Shown: one piece after another, positions 1-9,924 of the stretch
Layout of the letters: each line of letters begins with the position of its first letter
Numbering within the stretch: position 1 is the stretch's first letter
DNA from: Roseiarcus sp963805295
GTDB taxonomy: Bacteria > Pseudomonadota > Alphaproteobacteria > Rhizobiales > Beijerinckiaceae
Direction of reading: 5' to 3'
DNA: 64,000 nt
Assembly: GCA_963805295.1 (NCBI GenBank)
Contig: CAWDTW010000088.1
Coordinates: forward strand, 1-64,000
The notes under the pieces: model-generated
The model's input: the letters and a program-made list of their open reading frames with translations, nothing else
The model's database searches: none
What the model was told of the DNA's origin: nothing
Position numbers and translations under genes: made by a program

Positions 1-759
1 CGAGGTCTTCGAGCCGCGGATCGGGCTCGCGCAAAGAACTCGCTGAAGATGCGCGCCGCCCCGTAGAGAACGCCAAACGCGCCGGCGATAAAGCCTGGCC
101 GACTCAACGCGCCGCGCCGGGCAAGCACGAAGAGCATCGTGAAGGCGAGCACGCCCTCGAGAAGCGCCTCGTAGATCTGGCTCGGATGGCGCGGCAGGCC
201 GTCGGTCCCCGGAAACACCACCGCCCAGGGACGTCGGTCGGGCGGCCCCACAGCTCGGGACGAATGAAGTTGGCGATCCGGCCGAAGAAAAGCCCGATCG
301 GGGCGACCAGCGAACACAGATCGAGCACCGTCAAGGCGGGCGCATGATAGCGGCGGGCGAACAGGAGGATGCCGAGGAACGCGCCGATCAGGCCGCCATG
401 AAAGGCCATGCCGCCCTCCCAGACTTTGAAGATGTCGAGCGGATGGGCGAAATAATAGTGCGGATCGTAGAACAGGACGTTGCCGAGCCGCCCGCCGATG
501 ATGACGCCGAAGGCGCAGTAGACGAGGAGGTCGTCGACGCTCTCCGGGCTCGGCCGCTTCGCTCCCGCCCAGTAGCGGTCGTTCGCGACGATCGTCGAAT
601 CAGCCGCCAGCCGAGGACGAGGCCTGCGATATAGGCGAGCGCGTACCAGCGGATGGCCAGCGGCCCCCACTGCACAAGAACGGGATTGATCGCCGGAAAA
701 GGCAGGACAAACATGGGCATCGGCGCGACCCTGATGCGCTGGGCCCGGGACGGCGTCAA
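1..759 (-). CDS. lgt: Prolipoprotein diacylglyceryl transferase, partial, frameshifted
   Basis: Lgt transfers diacylglycerol from phosphatidylglycerol to the lipobox cysteine of prolipoproteins in the inner membrane. The N-terminus (start near 759) reads through FVLPFPAINPVLVQWGPLAI. The reading frame then shifts near 600. The middle carries the family motifs GGMAFHGGLIG and GRIANFIRPELWGRPTD. A second shift near 228 leads to WAVVFPGTDGLPRHPSQIYE and the C-terminal helices, and a third occurs near position 35. The 3' end lies outside the window. Lgt is normally essential, so three shifts in one gene point to sequence errors, not a dead gene. Family assignment is firm; the exact start is less so, since an internal Met (MPMFVLP) is also possible. 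Confidence 0.85.
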
Positions 760-800
760 GGTCGCGCGGCGGAATCATCGCGGCTGCGATCCTTTGCCGT

Positions 801-1536
801 TCAACGGTCGCCGGCCGCGAGCTTGTGGGCCGCGAGCCGGTCGTAGATCGGTCGCGCGGCCGCGGCGATCGGCTTCAGCGCGTCGGGCAACTCGTCGAAG
901 CGGGTTTCGCGCCGCGGCGGGGCGAACCCGTCGACCGCTCGACCGACTCGTACCAGGCCGGCGCCCAGACGCCGTCGGTGGCGCGGCGTCCCGGCGCCCA
1001 GGACAGCATCGCCGGATCGAAGGGAACGCCGCAGGCCGCGCAAAGCGCCGTGAGGGCGCCGCCCGGGTCGGCGAGCACGTCCTGGCTCTCGACGACCGGC
1101 GGCGCGCGGCCGAGCCGATCGGCGGCGCGGTCGAACAGCTCCGCCTGCGCCGGCAGGCCGATCTCGTCGAGGGTGAAGTCGTCGCGCTTGAGCGAATAGG
1201 AGGCGAGCACGGCCTCGGGCGCGCGGATGAGGAAGGCGTTGACGAGGCCGTCGCGCCAGTCGCGGCCGAACTCCGGCAGCATGTGGTGGGTCATGTGCTT
1301 CTGGTACCAGACGGCTTGCCGTCGGGCGGCGGCCCGAGGAGCCCGTCGGCGACCTTGCGCCAGTCGGTCGGCTGCGAGGCGATCACCTCCTCCCGCATCG
1401 GGTGGATGAGGCCGGTGGCGACGAGATAGGCGGCGTAGAACGGCTCGTCGCTCACCGCGCAGTCGGCCCGCGCGCCGAACGAGCGCATCATCGCGGTCGA
1501 GATGTTGCGCGGGCCCGACCACATCGCGATGCGCAC
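801..1536 (-). CDS. Sulfotransferase-like P-loop protein, frameshifted
   Basis: The N-terminus reads VRIAMWSGPRNISTAMMRSF, which matches the 5'-phosphosulfate-binding loop of sulfotransferase-like proteins. A GTG at 1536 or an ATG at 1524 could be the start; both lie just downstream of the aminotransferase stop at 1550, so the two genes look co-transcribed. The frame shifts near 1312 (into VWYQKHMTHHMLPEF) and again near 935 (into GFAPPRRETRFDELPDAL), ending at 801. Reassembled length is about 240 residues. The substrate is unknown. The pairing of a class IV aminotransferase with this protein suggests a shared small-molecule pathway, which is inference only. Confidence 0.65.
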
Positions 1537-1549
1537 GACGGATCGCCGC

Positions 1550-2508
1550 TCACGGCGACCTCCCTTCGGCCTCTTCGGCTTCCAGCGCCTGACGGCGGCC
1601 CTGAGGCGCCGCGTCAGCGGCCCGGAGGCGTCCTCGGGCGTTCGCGGCCCTTCGCCGATCGTGCGGCCGTCGACCCGCACGACGGGGGTGAGGCCGGCGA
1701 AGGTGCCGGTCGTGAACGCTTCGTCCGCGCCATAGACGTCGAACAGCGAGAAATCCTTCTCGAACGCCGGCACGCCTTCGCGCCGCGCCGCCCGTAGCGC
1801 CGCGCCGCGGGTAATGCCGCCAAGGCAATAGCCGCCGCCCGAGGTCCAGACCTCGCCCTTGCGCACAATGAAGAAATGCGTCGAATTGCAGGTGGCGACG
1901 AAGCCGCGGTCGTCGAGCATCAGCGCTTCGTCCGCGCCCGCCTCCATCGCCTGGATGCCGGCGAGGATGCAGTTGAGCTTCGAATGCGAATTGAGCTTCT
2001 GGTCCTGTTCGGCCGGGCCGGTGCGGCGGACGTGCACGGTGAAGAGATCGAGCCCGCGCACGAACATTTCCGGCCTCGGCCGCTTCCACTCCGGGATGAT
2101 GACGATCGTCGCGGCGCCGACGGTCAGGCGCGGGTCCTGATAGGGCGAGCGCTTGACGCCGCGCGTCACCATCAGCCGGATGTGGACGCCGTCGGTCATG
2201 CCGTTGGCCTCGATCGACGTCGAAGAGGCGCGCCTTCAGGGCTCGCGCGAGAGGCCGATGTCGATGCGGAGCATCTTCGCCCCGTCCCAGAGCCGGTCGA
2301 AATGGCGGGAGAGGAAGGCGATGCGGCCGTCGACGAGGCGCAGGCCCTCCCAAACGCCGTCGCCGAGCACGAAGCCGGAATCGAACACCGAGACTTTGGC
2401 TTCCGCGCGCGGCGTCAGCGTCCCGTTGACGCTGATCAGCACGGAATCGTTGCGCGGGTCGCCGACGTAATCTTGCGTTCCTGCGGAGGGTGGCGTGCGG
2501 TCCGGCAT
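1550..2508 (-). CDS. Aminotransferase class IV (BCAT/D-amino-acid type), frameshifted
   Basis: This is a fold-type IV PLP enzyme. The N-terminal part (2508 to about 2240) shows VFDSGFVLGDGVWEGLRL, typical of branched-chain and D-amino acid aminotransferases. The central part holds NSHSKLNCILAGIQAMEAGADEAL with the probable PLP lysine, followed by LMLDDRGFVATCNSTHFFIV and TRGAALRAAR. Two shifts lie close together near 2220-2240 and one near 1600, after which the tail reads QALEAEEAEGRSP and stops at 1550. Total length of about 315 residues is normal for the family. Substrate (branched-chain, D-alanine or aminodeoxychorismate-like) cannot be decided from sequence. Confidence 0.75.
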
Positions 2509-2698
2509 GATTCTCCTTGTGTTTCAGCATCGTCAGCATGGCGGCGCGCCGCGCCGGCGGCAAGAGTCAATTCGCCAGTCGTTTCGGCGAGGGCGGCGAC
2601 GGGCGAAGCCGCCTGCGCCGGCCTTGCCTTCGCCGCCTTGCTCGGGCAGGGAGGGCGGGCGCATTCGCGCCTCAAGCGGACCAGGAAGCAAGGAAAGC

Positions 2699-3668
2699 AT
2701 GAAACGCGTTCAGGACATCGCGTGGCCGGTCATCGGCTTTGGGGCGGTGGCCGTATCGTCCTGGTTTCTGTTCAAGGAATTGCACGGGCTGTCGTTCGCG
2801 AGCCTGCGCGACGCGATCGCCTCGATATCGCCGCCGCTGGCTGGCCGCGATCGCCTCGACTTCGGTCGCCTATGCGGCGCTCGCCTGGTACGACCAGATC
2901 GCGCTGCAGCATCTTGGCCGGCGGTTGAGCTGGCGATTTGTCGCCCTGGCGTCGTTCACCGCCTACGCGATCGCCCACAACGTCGGCGCGTCCGTCCTCT
3001 CGGGCGCGGTCATCCGCTACCGCGCCTATTCGACCAAGGGCTTGAGCGTCGGCGAGATCGGCGTGCTGGTCGCCTTCTGCTCGTTCACCTTCGCGCTCGG
3101 CGCGGTGACGCTCGGCGGCCTTTTGCTGCTCTTCCGTCCCGAACTCGTCGAGCGCTTCGACGGCGCGCCGCTGTGGATCGGCGAAGCGGGCGCGCTCGTG
3201 CTGATCGCCGCGCCGTGCCTCTATGTCATCGGGTCGCTCCTGCATTTTCGCCCGTTCAAGCTCGGCGGCTTCGAACTCGTCTATCCGCGCCCGCCGGTCG
3301 CGGCGCGGCAAATGCTCGCCGGACCGCTCGAATTGGTCGGCGCGGCCGGCATCATCTTCTTCGCGCTGCCGGGCGCGGCCAATCCGGGTTTCCTGGTCGT
3401 GCTCGGCGTCTTTCTCGCCTCCTTTTCGCTCGCGCTGGTGAGCCACGCGCCGGGCGGGCTCGGCGTTCTGGAGATCGCGTTTCTCGAAGGAATGCCGGAC
3501 ATGCCGCAGGCCAATGTCGTGGCGGCGCTGCTGGTGTTCCGGCTGCTCTATCTGATCCTGCCGCTCATTTTCGCGCTCGGCGTCGTCCTCGTGTTCGAGC
3601 GGGACCGTTGGCGCGCTCTCGTGCGTCTGAGAGGAGGCCTTCCCCATGCCGTCGGCGATCGAGATTGA
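2699..3668 (+). CDS. YbhN/UPF0104-type lysylphosphatidylglycerol synthase TM domain protein, frameshifted
   Basis: This is an integral membrane protein related to the flippase domain of MprF. It starts at the ATG at 2699 (MKRVQDIAWPVIGFGAVAVS), shifts frame near 2835, then runs through AYAIAHNVGASVLSGAVIRYRAYSTKGL and SHAPGGLGVLEIAFLEGMPDM, two conserved stretches of the family. At least six hydrophobic segments are visible. It overlaps the start of pncA by 23 bases, which suggests co-transcription. The catalytic aminoacyl-transferase domain of MprF is absent, so a transport role for lipids is more likely than synthesis. The exact substrate is unknown. Confidence 0.75.
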
Positions 3669-4282
3669 CGACAACGACGTTCTGCTGGCCATCGACCTGC
3701 AGGCCGATTTCATGCCCGGCGGCGCGCTGGCGGTCGAGGACGGGCGATACGATCGTGCCGCTGGTCAACGCGCTCGCCCGGCGTTTCGCCCATGTCGTCG
3801 TCACCCAGGACTGGCATCCGGCGGCATGCCTCCTTCGCCTCGAGCCACGACGCAAAACCGTTCGAGGCGAGGCGCCTCCCCTACGGCGACCAGACTCTGT
3901 GGCCCGACCATTGCGTTCAGGGAACCGCGGGCGCGGCGCTCCATCCGGGCCTCGCGACCGACCAAGCCTTTCTCATTTTGCGCAAGGGCATGCACGCGGG
4001 CGTCAATTCCTATTCCGCCTTTGTCGAGGCGGACGGCAAGACGACAACGGGGCTCGCCGCGCTCCTACACCGCGCAGCGTCAAGCGCGTCTTCGCCTGCG
4101 GCCTCGCGACCGATTATTGCGTCGCCTTTTCCGCGCTCGACGCGCGCGCCGCGGGGTTCGAGACCTTCGTGATCGAGGACGCCTGCCGCGCGATCGACGC
4201 CAACGATTCCCTCGAGGCCGCCTGGGCCAAGATGAACGCCGCCGAGGTCTGGCGCATCCAGTCGCGCGAAATCCTGGGCTGA
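3646..4282 (+). CDS. pncA: Nicotinamidase, frameshifted
   Basis: Nicotinamidase hydrolyses nicotinamide to nicotinate in NAD salvage. The start at 3646 gives DVLLAIDLQADFMPGGALAV, containing the catalytic aspartate and first metal ligands. A shift near 3741 leads to IVPLVNALARRFAHVVVTQD and WHP; another near 3825 leads to HASFASSHDAKPF, then WPDHCVQGT and the catalytic lysine in ILRKGMHAG. A third near 4067 returns to VKRVFACGLATDYCVAFSAL with the nucleophilic cysteine, and the gene ends at 4282. All catalytic residues are preserved when frames are joined, so the gene is probably functional and the shifts are likely sequence errors. Confidence 0.85.
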
Positions 4283-4416
4283 GCCCGCCGCCGTTAACCC
4301 TGCCGCCGGACGCGCCGCGGCAGTTTACCGTGGGTTAACCCTCCCCGACGCATTGAAAAGGGCGACGAGCGGCGCTCCGGGGGCGCGCGCCCGAAACCCC
4401 CGTCGCCGGCGTCGAA

Positions 4417-5110
4417 ATGGTCACGCTCTACCATCATCCCTTTTGCCCGCATTCCCGCTTCGTCCGCCTCGCGCTCGGCGAGATGGGGATCCAGCCGAAG
4501 ACTCATCGAGGAACGAGCTTGGGAGCGGCGGCGCGAATTCCTTCTCATGGCCGCCGAGGGCGCGACGCCGGTCATGGTCGAGGACCAGTCGACGGTCCTG
4601 CCGGGCGCGGAGGTCATCGCCGAATATCTCGACGAGACGCAAGGCCCCGCCCTCGGCGAGCACAGGCTGCTGCCCGACGATCCCGCTGGGCGCGCCGAGG
4701 CGCGGCGGCTGACGGTCTGGTTCAACGTCAAATTCTTCAACGAGGCGAGCCAATGGCTCGTGCGGGAGAAAATCACCAAGCGCTTCATGAGCCCCGAGCA
4801 TGGCGGCGGCGGGCCCGACATGCAGTCGGTGCGCGCGGCGCGCTCCAATCTGCGCTATCATCTGCGCTACATCGGCCACCTCATCAGGGCGCGCAACTGG
4901 CTGGCCGGCGACCGGCTGACCTACGCCGACCTCGCCGCGGCGGCCCATCTTTCCTGCCTCGACTATCTGGGCGACGTGCAGTGGGACGAGAACGAAACCG
5001 CCAGGATCTGGTACGCGCGGGTGAAGTCGCGGCCATCGTTCCGCCCGCTGCTGGCGGATCGCCTGCCGGGGACGGCGCCGAGCGCGACCTACGCCGATCT
5101 CGACTTCTAG
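4417..5110 (+). CDS. Glutathione S-transferase family protein, frameshifted once
   Basis: The N-terminal thioredoxin-like domain begins MVTLYHHPFCPHSRFVRLAL at 4417. A one-base shift near 4500 separates it from the rest (LMAAEGATPVMVEDQSTVLPG, then AEVIAEYLDET). The C-terminal helical domain includes AGDRLTYADLAAAAHLSCLDYLGDV, the usual N-capping/hydrophobic-staple region of GSTs. Joined length is about 230 residues, normal for the family. The stop at 5110 abuts queG, a common alphaproteobacterial arrangement. The substrate is unknown. Confidence 0.8.
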
Positions 5111-6234
5111 CCTCGCTCAAGGGCAAGGCGCGCGCGCTCGGCTTCGACGCCTGCCGCGTGACCTCGGCCGAGCCGCCGCCCCATGCGCGCGAACGCCTCG
5201 CCGCGTGGCTCGCCGAGGGCGCTGAGGGCGACATGGACTGGATGGCGGAGACCTTCGAACGGCGCGCCGATCCGCGCGCGCTCATGCCGGGCGCGAAAAG
5301 CCTCGTCATGCTCGGCCTCAACTACGGGCCGAAGGGCGATCCGCTGGCGCCGCTCGGGCGAAAGGACTGCGCCGCGATCTCCGTCTATGCGCGCCATCGC
5401 GACTATCACGACGTCGTCAAGGGCAAACTGAAAGAGCTCGCCGCGTTCCTCGTTGCGGCGGCGCGCCCCGAGCCCGCCGACGTCAAGGTGTTCGTCGACA
5501 CCGCGCCGCTGATGGAAAAGCCGCTCGCCGCGCGCGCCGGCATCGGCTGGCAGGGCAAGCACACCAATCTGGTGTCGCGCGCGTTCGGCTCGTGGCTGTT
5601 CCTCGGTGCGATCCTGACCGATCTCGAACTTCCCCCGGACGAGCCGGAGACCGACCATTGCGGGACCTGCCGCGCCTGCCTCGACGTCTGTCCGACGAAC
5701 GCCTTTCCCGCGCCCTATCGGCTCGACGCGCGCCGCTGCATTTCCTACCTGACGATCGAATTGAAAGGGCCGATCCCCCGCGCGTTCCGACCATCCATCG
5801 GCAATCGCGTCTATGGCTGCGACGATTGTCTGGCCGTCTGTCCGTGGAACAGGTTCGCGAAGAAGGGGCGGGAAGCGAAACTCGCCGCGCGCGAAGACCT
5901 CGACGCGCCGCCCCTCGCCGAACTCGCGCGCCTCGACGAGGGCGGGTTCCGCGCGCTGTTCGCGGGCGGGCCGATCAAGCGCGTCGGGCGCCAGCGCTTC
6001 CTGCGCAACGTGCTCGTCGCGATCGGCAACGCGGGCGAGCCGGCGCTCGCCGCAGCCGCCGCGGCGCGGCTCGACGACGAGTCGCCGCTTGTGCGCGGCG
6101 CCGCCGTCTGGGCGTTGGCGCAACTGATTTCGCGCGAAGAATTGGCCGGGCTGGCCAGGGCCCGGGCCGACGGCGAACGGAATCCCGATGTCGCCGAGGA
6201 ATGGCGCTTCGCCCTCGGCGCGGCAGTATCGTGA
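5110..6234 (+). CDS. queG: Epoxyqueuosine reductase
   Basis: QueG performs the last step of queuosine biosynthesis, reducing epoxyqueuosine in tRNA with cobalamin and two [4Fe-4S] clusters. Visible features are the N-terminal LGFDACRVTSAEPPPHARER, the cobalamin-domain region PLMEKPLAARAGIGWQGKHT, and two ferredoxin cysteine sets, CGTCRACLDVCPTNA and CDDCLAVCPWNRF. A HEAT-like C-terminus follows (RLDDESPLVRGAAVWAL). No ATG or GTG lies at the expected start: the conserved sequence begins directly at the GST stop, so the true start is hidden by an upstream indel or lies inside the GST gene. About 375 residues are intact. Confidence 0.88.
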   Translation, partial: ASLKGKARALGFDACRVTSAEPPPHARERLAAWLAEGAEGDMDWMAETFERRADPRALMPGAKSLVMLGLNYGPKGDPLAPLGRKDCAAISVYARHRDYHDVVKGKLKELAAFLVAAARPEPADVKVFVDTAPLMEKPLAARAGIGWQGKHTNLVSRAFGSWLFLGAILTDLELPPDEPETDHCGTCRACLDVCPTNAFPAPYRLDARRCISYLTIELKGPIPRAFRPSIGNRVYGCDDCLAVCPWNRFAKKGREAKLAAREDLDAPPLAELARLDEGGFRALFAGGPIKRVGRQRFLRNVLVAIGNAGEPALAAAAAARLDDESPLVRGAAVWALAQLISREELAGLARARADGERNPDVAEEWRFALGAAVS

Positions 6235-6282
6235 TCGCCCCTCTGCCCCGCGTCCGGCCCTCGGGCTCGCGACGACGCGTCT

Positions 6283-6471
6283 CTAGTGCGCGGCGGCTGT
6301 CTCGGCCTGATGCTTCAACCGCTCGATCTCGTCTTTCAGGTGCAGCTTTTTCCTCTTGAGTTCGTGGATCTTGATGTCGTCTGACGCCGGATGGCTTTCT
6401 TCGACGATTATCGCTTCCTCAATCGCCTGATGACGGCGCACCAGCTCATTGAGACGCGAGTCAATCGACAT
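6283..6471 (-). CDS. YdcH family DUF465 small protein
   Basis: This 62-residue protein (MSIDSRLNELVRRHQAIEEA...) is almost entirely helical, with heptad-like spacing and the IHELKRKKLHLKDEIERL core typical of DUF465. The function of the family is not established. It points away from a second DUF465 gene at 6774, giving a divergent pair. A plausible ribosome-binding purine stretch lies just upstream of 6471. Confidence 0.85.
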   Translation of the reverse strand: MSIDSRLNELVRRHQAIEEAIIVEESHPASDDIKIHELKRKKLHLKDEIERLKHQAETAAAH

Positions 6472-6773
6472 GGAACCGCTCCGTTTGGCTCATAACGACG
6501 AAATTGTGACACATCGAGCGCCCAGCGCAAGCGGCAAAATGGCGCCATCCTGTTCAATTTGTCGTTTCGGCCGGTAACATTCGTCTTCGATTTTCGCGAG
6601 GCGGGACCGTCGTTCCGCACGGCGGCGGCGCCGGGATTTAGGAGCGACGTCCGCGACTTACGCGTTGCCGCGACGCGCGCCCCTGCGCCTTGCTTCCGTC
6701 GAGCCGCTCGCTCATAGTCGGCGCCCTCCGTGACGCCCGGGGGAAGCGTCGAGAAGGCGGAAGGCGTGATGAG

Positions 6774-6998
6774 ATGATGGAGAAAGAGCTCACGCAGGAG
6801 GAGCGCGCCGCCCTTGTCGCCCAGATCGAGCGGCTGCGCGAGGAGCACCGCGATCTCGACGCCGCCATCGAGGCGCTGAGCGATGCCGGCCAGGCGGCCG
6901 ACCAGCTGCAGTTGCAGCGGCTCAAAAAGCGCAAGCTGCTCTTGCGCGACAAACTCGCTCGGCTCGAGGACCAGCTGACGCCCGACATCATCGCCTGA
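6774..6998 (+). CDS. YdcH family DUF465 small protein
   Basis: The protein of about 74 residues reads MMEKELTQEERAALVAQIER and ends with LKKRKLLLRDKLARLEDQLT. It is a helical DUF465 protein, a paralogue of the one at 6283-6471. Two adjacent ATG codons (6774, 6777) are possible starts; an upstream extension to 6690 lacks the family pattern and was not used. It is followed 12 bases later by chaB, so the two may be co-transcribed. Confidence 0.85.
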   Translation: MMEKELTQEERAALVAQIERLREEHRDLDAAIEALSDAGQAADQLQLQRLKKRKLLLRDKLARLEDQLTPDIIA

Positions 6999-7010
6999 AC
7001 GGAGGCGCGC

Positions 7011-7220
7011 ATGCCTTATGAGGTCAACGCCGATCTGCCGGCGTCCGTCCGCTCGCATCTGCCCGAACGCGCCCAGACGATCTTCCGCGAAGCCTTCAAC
7101 CACGCCTACGCCGCCCACGCCCGCGACCCGCGCCAGGAGGAAGCCGCCTTTCGCATCGCCTGGGCGGCGGTGAAGAGGGTTTACGAGAAGGTCGGGGACG
7201 AGTGGGTCGAGAAAGGGTAG
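7011..7220 (+). CDS. chaB: ChaB family protein
   Basis: This 69-residue protein starts MPYEVNADLPASVRSHLPER and contains AQTIFREAFNHAYAAHA and EEAAFRIAWAAVKRVYEKVG, the hallmark of ChaB. In E. coli ChaB is encoded beside the ChaA cation antiporter as a putative regulator. Here no chaA adjoins it; a CaCA-type antiporter is encoded at 50152-51306, far away. A GGAGG-like ribosome-binding site precedes the ATG. Confidence 0.88.
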   Translation: MPYEVNADLPASVRSHLPERAQTIFREAFNHAYAAHARDPRQEEAAFRIAWAAVKRVYEKVGDEWVEKG

Positions 7221-7240
7221 CCGTTGCGGCGTCGTCTCCC

Positions 7241-8692
7241 CTATCCGCCCTCGCCCGTTCGGGTTTCGCCCCCAGGCTCCCGCGCCCGCAGCCGCTCGGC
7301 GACATCCGCATCGGTGAGCCGCGCTTCGTAGATCGATCGCATCTCGATGCTGCGCGCGGTCGCCGTCGCCACGACGATGGCGATGAGCATTGGCAGGGCG
7401 AAGAGACGCGCCTGTCCGGTAAGCTCCATCATCATGACGAGGGTGGAGATCGGGCCTTGCGTCGTCGCCGCGACAATCGCGCCGGCGCCGAGGAGCGCGA
7501 AAAGGCCGACGTCCCCTTGCGGAACGAACGCAAGCCAGAGGGCGCCGAGCGCGCCGCCGGCGAGCGCGCCCGCGGCGAGCGAGGGCGTGAAGAGGCCGCC
7601 CGGCGCGCCGCTCGCGTCCGAAGCGACGGTGCAGAGCGGCCGGAGCGGCAGAAGGACGAGGACCACGACGGGCGCCAGAGGCTGGCGGAACAGGAGCCCG
7701 GCGACGCCCTGCCCGTTGCCCAGCACTTCCGGGAACGGGATCGAAATGAGCCCCACCGCGAGAAAGACGAGAGCCGGCGCGACGAAGCGGCGCCAGTCGG
7801 ACGGGCGGGCGCGATCGGCCCAGGCGATCAGGCGAACGAAGACGACCGACCACAGGCCGATGAGCGGCGCGGCGAGCAAAGCCCAAACATAGGTCTCGGC
7901 CGTGACGGCGAAGGCCGGCGTCGCGCAGATCGGCGCGTTGGGGATGACGAAGGTCGCGATCTGGGTTGCGATCGTCGTCGCGGCGAGCGCCGGCAGGACG
8001 AGCCTCAGCGCCAGCGTTCCGCGCAGCACCTCGAGCGCGAAGAGGGCGCCGCCGAGCGGCATGCTGTAGACGGCGGACATCCCGGCGCCGGCGCCGATCG
8101 CCACCATCAGGCGGCGTTGTTCGTCCGACAGCCTCTGCAGGCTCGAGGCGAGATTGCCGAACACGGCGCCGGTCTGTTTCGGCGCGCCCTCGCGCCCGAG
8201 CGACGCGCCCATGCCAACGATGACGATCGACAGCACGCCGCTGCCCAGCGTCCTCAGCGTCGGCATTCGTCCGGCGTGAAACCAGATCGCGGCGGTGGTG
8301 TCGATGCTGTTGCCGGAGGCGAGGCGCGTCAGCAGCCACTGTCCGGCGGCCGTGACGAGGCCCGCGCCGAGGAGCAGCAGGATGTGGCGCCAGGGTCCTG
8401 CGCGCCGTGCGGCCTCCGTCAGCCCCGAAGGCTCGTTCACGCCCCAGGCGACGCCCTGAACCTCCTTCAAGAGAACTGTCAGAAGCGCCGCGCCGAGCCC
8501 GACCCCGACGCCCGTGAGGATGACGGCGACCCAGAAGCGGAGAGCGGCCGGGTCGCTGAGCGTCCGCGGAACCTGCGCTTCAGAGGCGCGCCCTTCCCCT
8601 GCTGTGTCCGCGAGCTCCGTCCGGGAAGCCAAAGCCTCCTCCGCTGGCAGGACAACGCGCAACGTTCTCCGCCAGGCGCGCCCCGAGCGCAA
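7241..8692 (-). CDS. ClC family chloride channel/antiporter
   Basis: A polytopic membrane protein of up to 483 residues. The selectivity-filter motifs of ClC proteins are present: GREGAPKQTG in the middle, and GGLFTPSLAAGALAG near the C-terminus; GAGAGMSAVYSMPLGGALFALE is the conserved ion-path region. No CBS domains follow. The first 50 residues are charged and not family-like, so the true start may lie downstream of 8692. It probably exchanges chloride for protons or conducts chloride. It converges with chaB. Confidence 0.88.
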   Translation of the reverse strand: MRSGRAWRRTLRVVLPAEEALASRTELADTAGEGRASEAQVPRTLSDPAALRFWVAVILTGVGVGLGAALLTVLLKEVQGVAWGVNEPSGLTEAARRAGPWRHILLLLGAGLVTAAGQWLLTRLASGNSIDTTAAIWFHAGRMPTLRTLGSGVLSIVIVGMGASLGREGAPKQTGAVFGNLASSLQRLSDEQRRLMVAIGAGAGMSAVYSMPLGGALFALEVLRGTLALRLVLPALAATTIATQIATFVIPNAPICATPAFAVTAETYVWALLAAPLIGLWSVVFVRLIAWADRARPSDWRRFVAPALVFLAVGLISIPFPEVLGNGQGVAGLLFRQPLAPVVVLVLLPLRPLCTVASDASGAPGGLFTPSLAAGALAGGALGALWLAFVPQGDVGLFALLGAGAIVAATTQGPISTLVMMMELTGQARLFALPMLIAIVVATATARSIEMRSIYEARLTDADVAERLRAREPGGETRTGEGG

Positions 8693-9019
8693 GCCGCCGC
8701 TTCAGCTGTTGATCCTGGCGCGGCTCGCGGGAGCCGGGCCCGCCCCATCGCGCGGAGGCGGCGTCGCAGCGCCCCATCGCGACGCGAACTCTTCCCTCGC
8801 TGAAGTTGCGGACGAAGGTCGCGGCCATTTGGGGAAAGCGCGGCCCCATCATGGTGACGAGGCCGAGGCCCGCGGCGAGGGCGGCCGCGGCGCGGCGAAG
8901 GCGAGCGCGGCGGGATCGATCGGTCCGGGGCCGCAAGCCGCGAGCGCCCGCTCGATCCTGGCGACGAGGCTCTCCGCGTCGCCCGCTTCGTAATGCCGCC
9001 GCGCAAGGTCGATCGACAT
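8580..9019 (-). pseudogene. Hypothetical protein, apparently frameshifted
   Basis: From an ATG at 9019 with a GGGGAG ribosome-binding site the frame reads MSIDLARRHYEAGDAESLVA and continues RIERALAACGPGPIDPAALAF. It then shifts near 8885 into AALAAGLGLVTMMGPRFPQM and ATFVRNFSEGRVRVAMGRCD. A hydrophobic segment is visible after the shift. I do not recognise the family. The 3' end is uncertain and may overlap the start of the ClC gene. Confidence 0.35.
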
Positions 9020-9107
9020 CGAGTCTCCCCGCGAAGGTTCGGTATTTTACATCGATGATGATGAATATCCGGGCGCCGGTCAAGCGGAGCGCTGGGGGCG
9101 CAGGCGT

Positions 9108-9924
9108 CTAAAGTCTTGGCTCACGCGGTCCTAGTGGAGCAACCGAGGGCTGGCCCTCTCCGGGCCAAGTCGTCTGGAGGAAGTGCGTCGGCTCGGCCGG
9201 GGTGTAGGTTCCGTGCCAGTGGGTTAGGTACACCTGTTTGGGGATCGCAATCAGCTTCAGATTGCACTCAGCCACGGCAGTTGCATTGCGCTCGGCGCCG
9301 CGGATGACGCTGGTCAGTCCTACGGCCACACCGGGCGGCGAGGTGACACTGCGGTAACCGCCGAGCGGAATGATCCGCAGCCCCGGCCCGAGTGGGACAT
9401 ACACAAAGGCTGCGGGACTGCCGCTCTCAAGAAGAACGTCGCCCGCTTTCAGTTCGATGACCCGCACATCCATGAACGCGGCATCCACGTCCACGGCGGG
9501 ATCGACGCGCAGGCCACAGCTCGCCAGCTGCTCGCGGAGCTTTCGCCGCTCCGCGACATCCCCGGTGAACGGCTCAGCCGCGAGGTAGCGCTTGCGCTCC
9601 TCAGCCTGGACGTTCACCAGGGAGGGTACCGGCCGGCTGCAACTCCCCAGATCGGGATTGATGGCCCGCAGCGCTTCGCAGACCAAAGGGGCAAAGCCCG
9701 CATTGTCCTCGGTGTGCTCAACCAGAACCTGCATTTGCTGGTCCGTCTTGACGCAGGACGGGGGTTGGCCAGGCGAGGGCGCTGGCCGCCGGAAACTGGC
9801 GATCACGTCGGCCTGGATGTCGTCGATGACCAGGGCGGCGTTGTTAGCGGCGCGGCCAATGGTCTTGTCGTCGGGAAATCTGCTGCGGTAGAAGGCAATG
9901 CGCAGGTCGCCCTCGTGCGTGAGC
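9108..9924 (-). pseudogene. C-terminal part of an HD/cNMP-binding protein, severed by IS630
   Basis: The open frame runs from the IS630 end at 9925 to a stop at 9108. It begins LTHEGDLRIAFYRSRFPDDK and ends in a cyclic-nucleotide-binding-like domain (VIELKAGDVLLESGSPAAFV, then AVGLTSVIRGAERNATAVAE). It has no start codon of its own at the junction. It is in the same frame as the middle fragment at 10989-11678 once the IS630 element is removed. The role of the intact protein is unknown; the domain pairing suggests a signalling enzyme whose hydrolase is controlled by a bound nucleotide. Confidence 0.7.
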
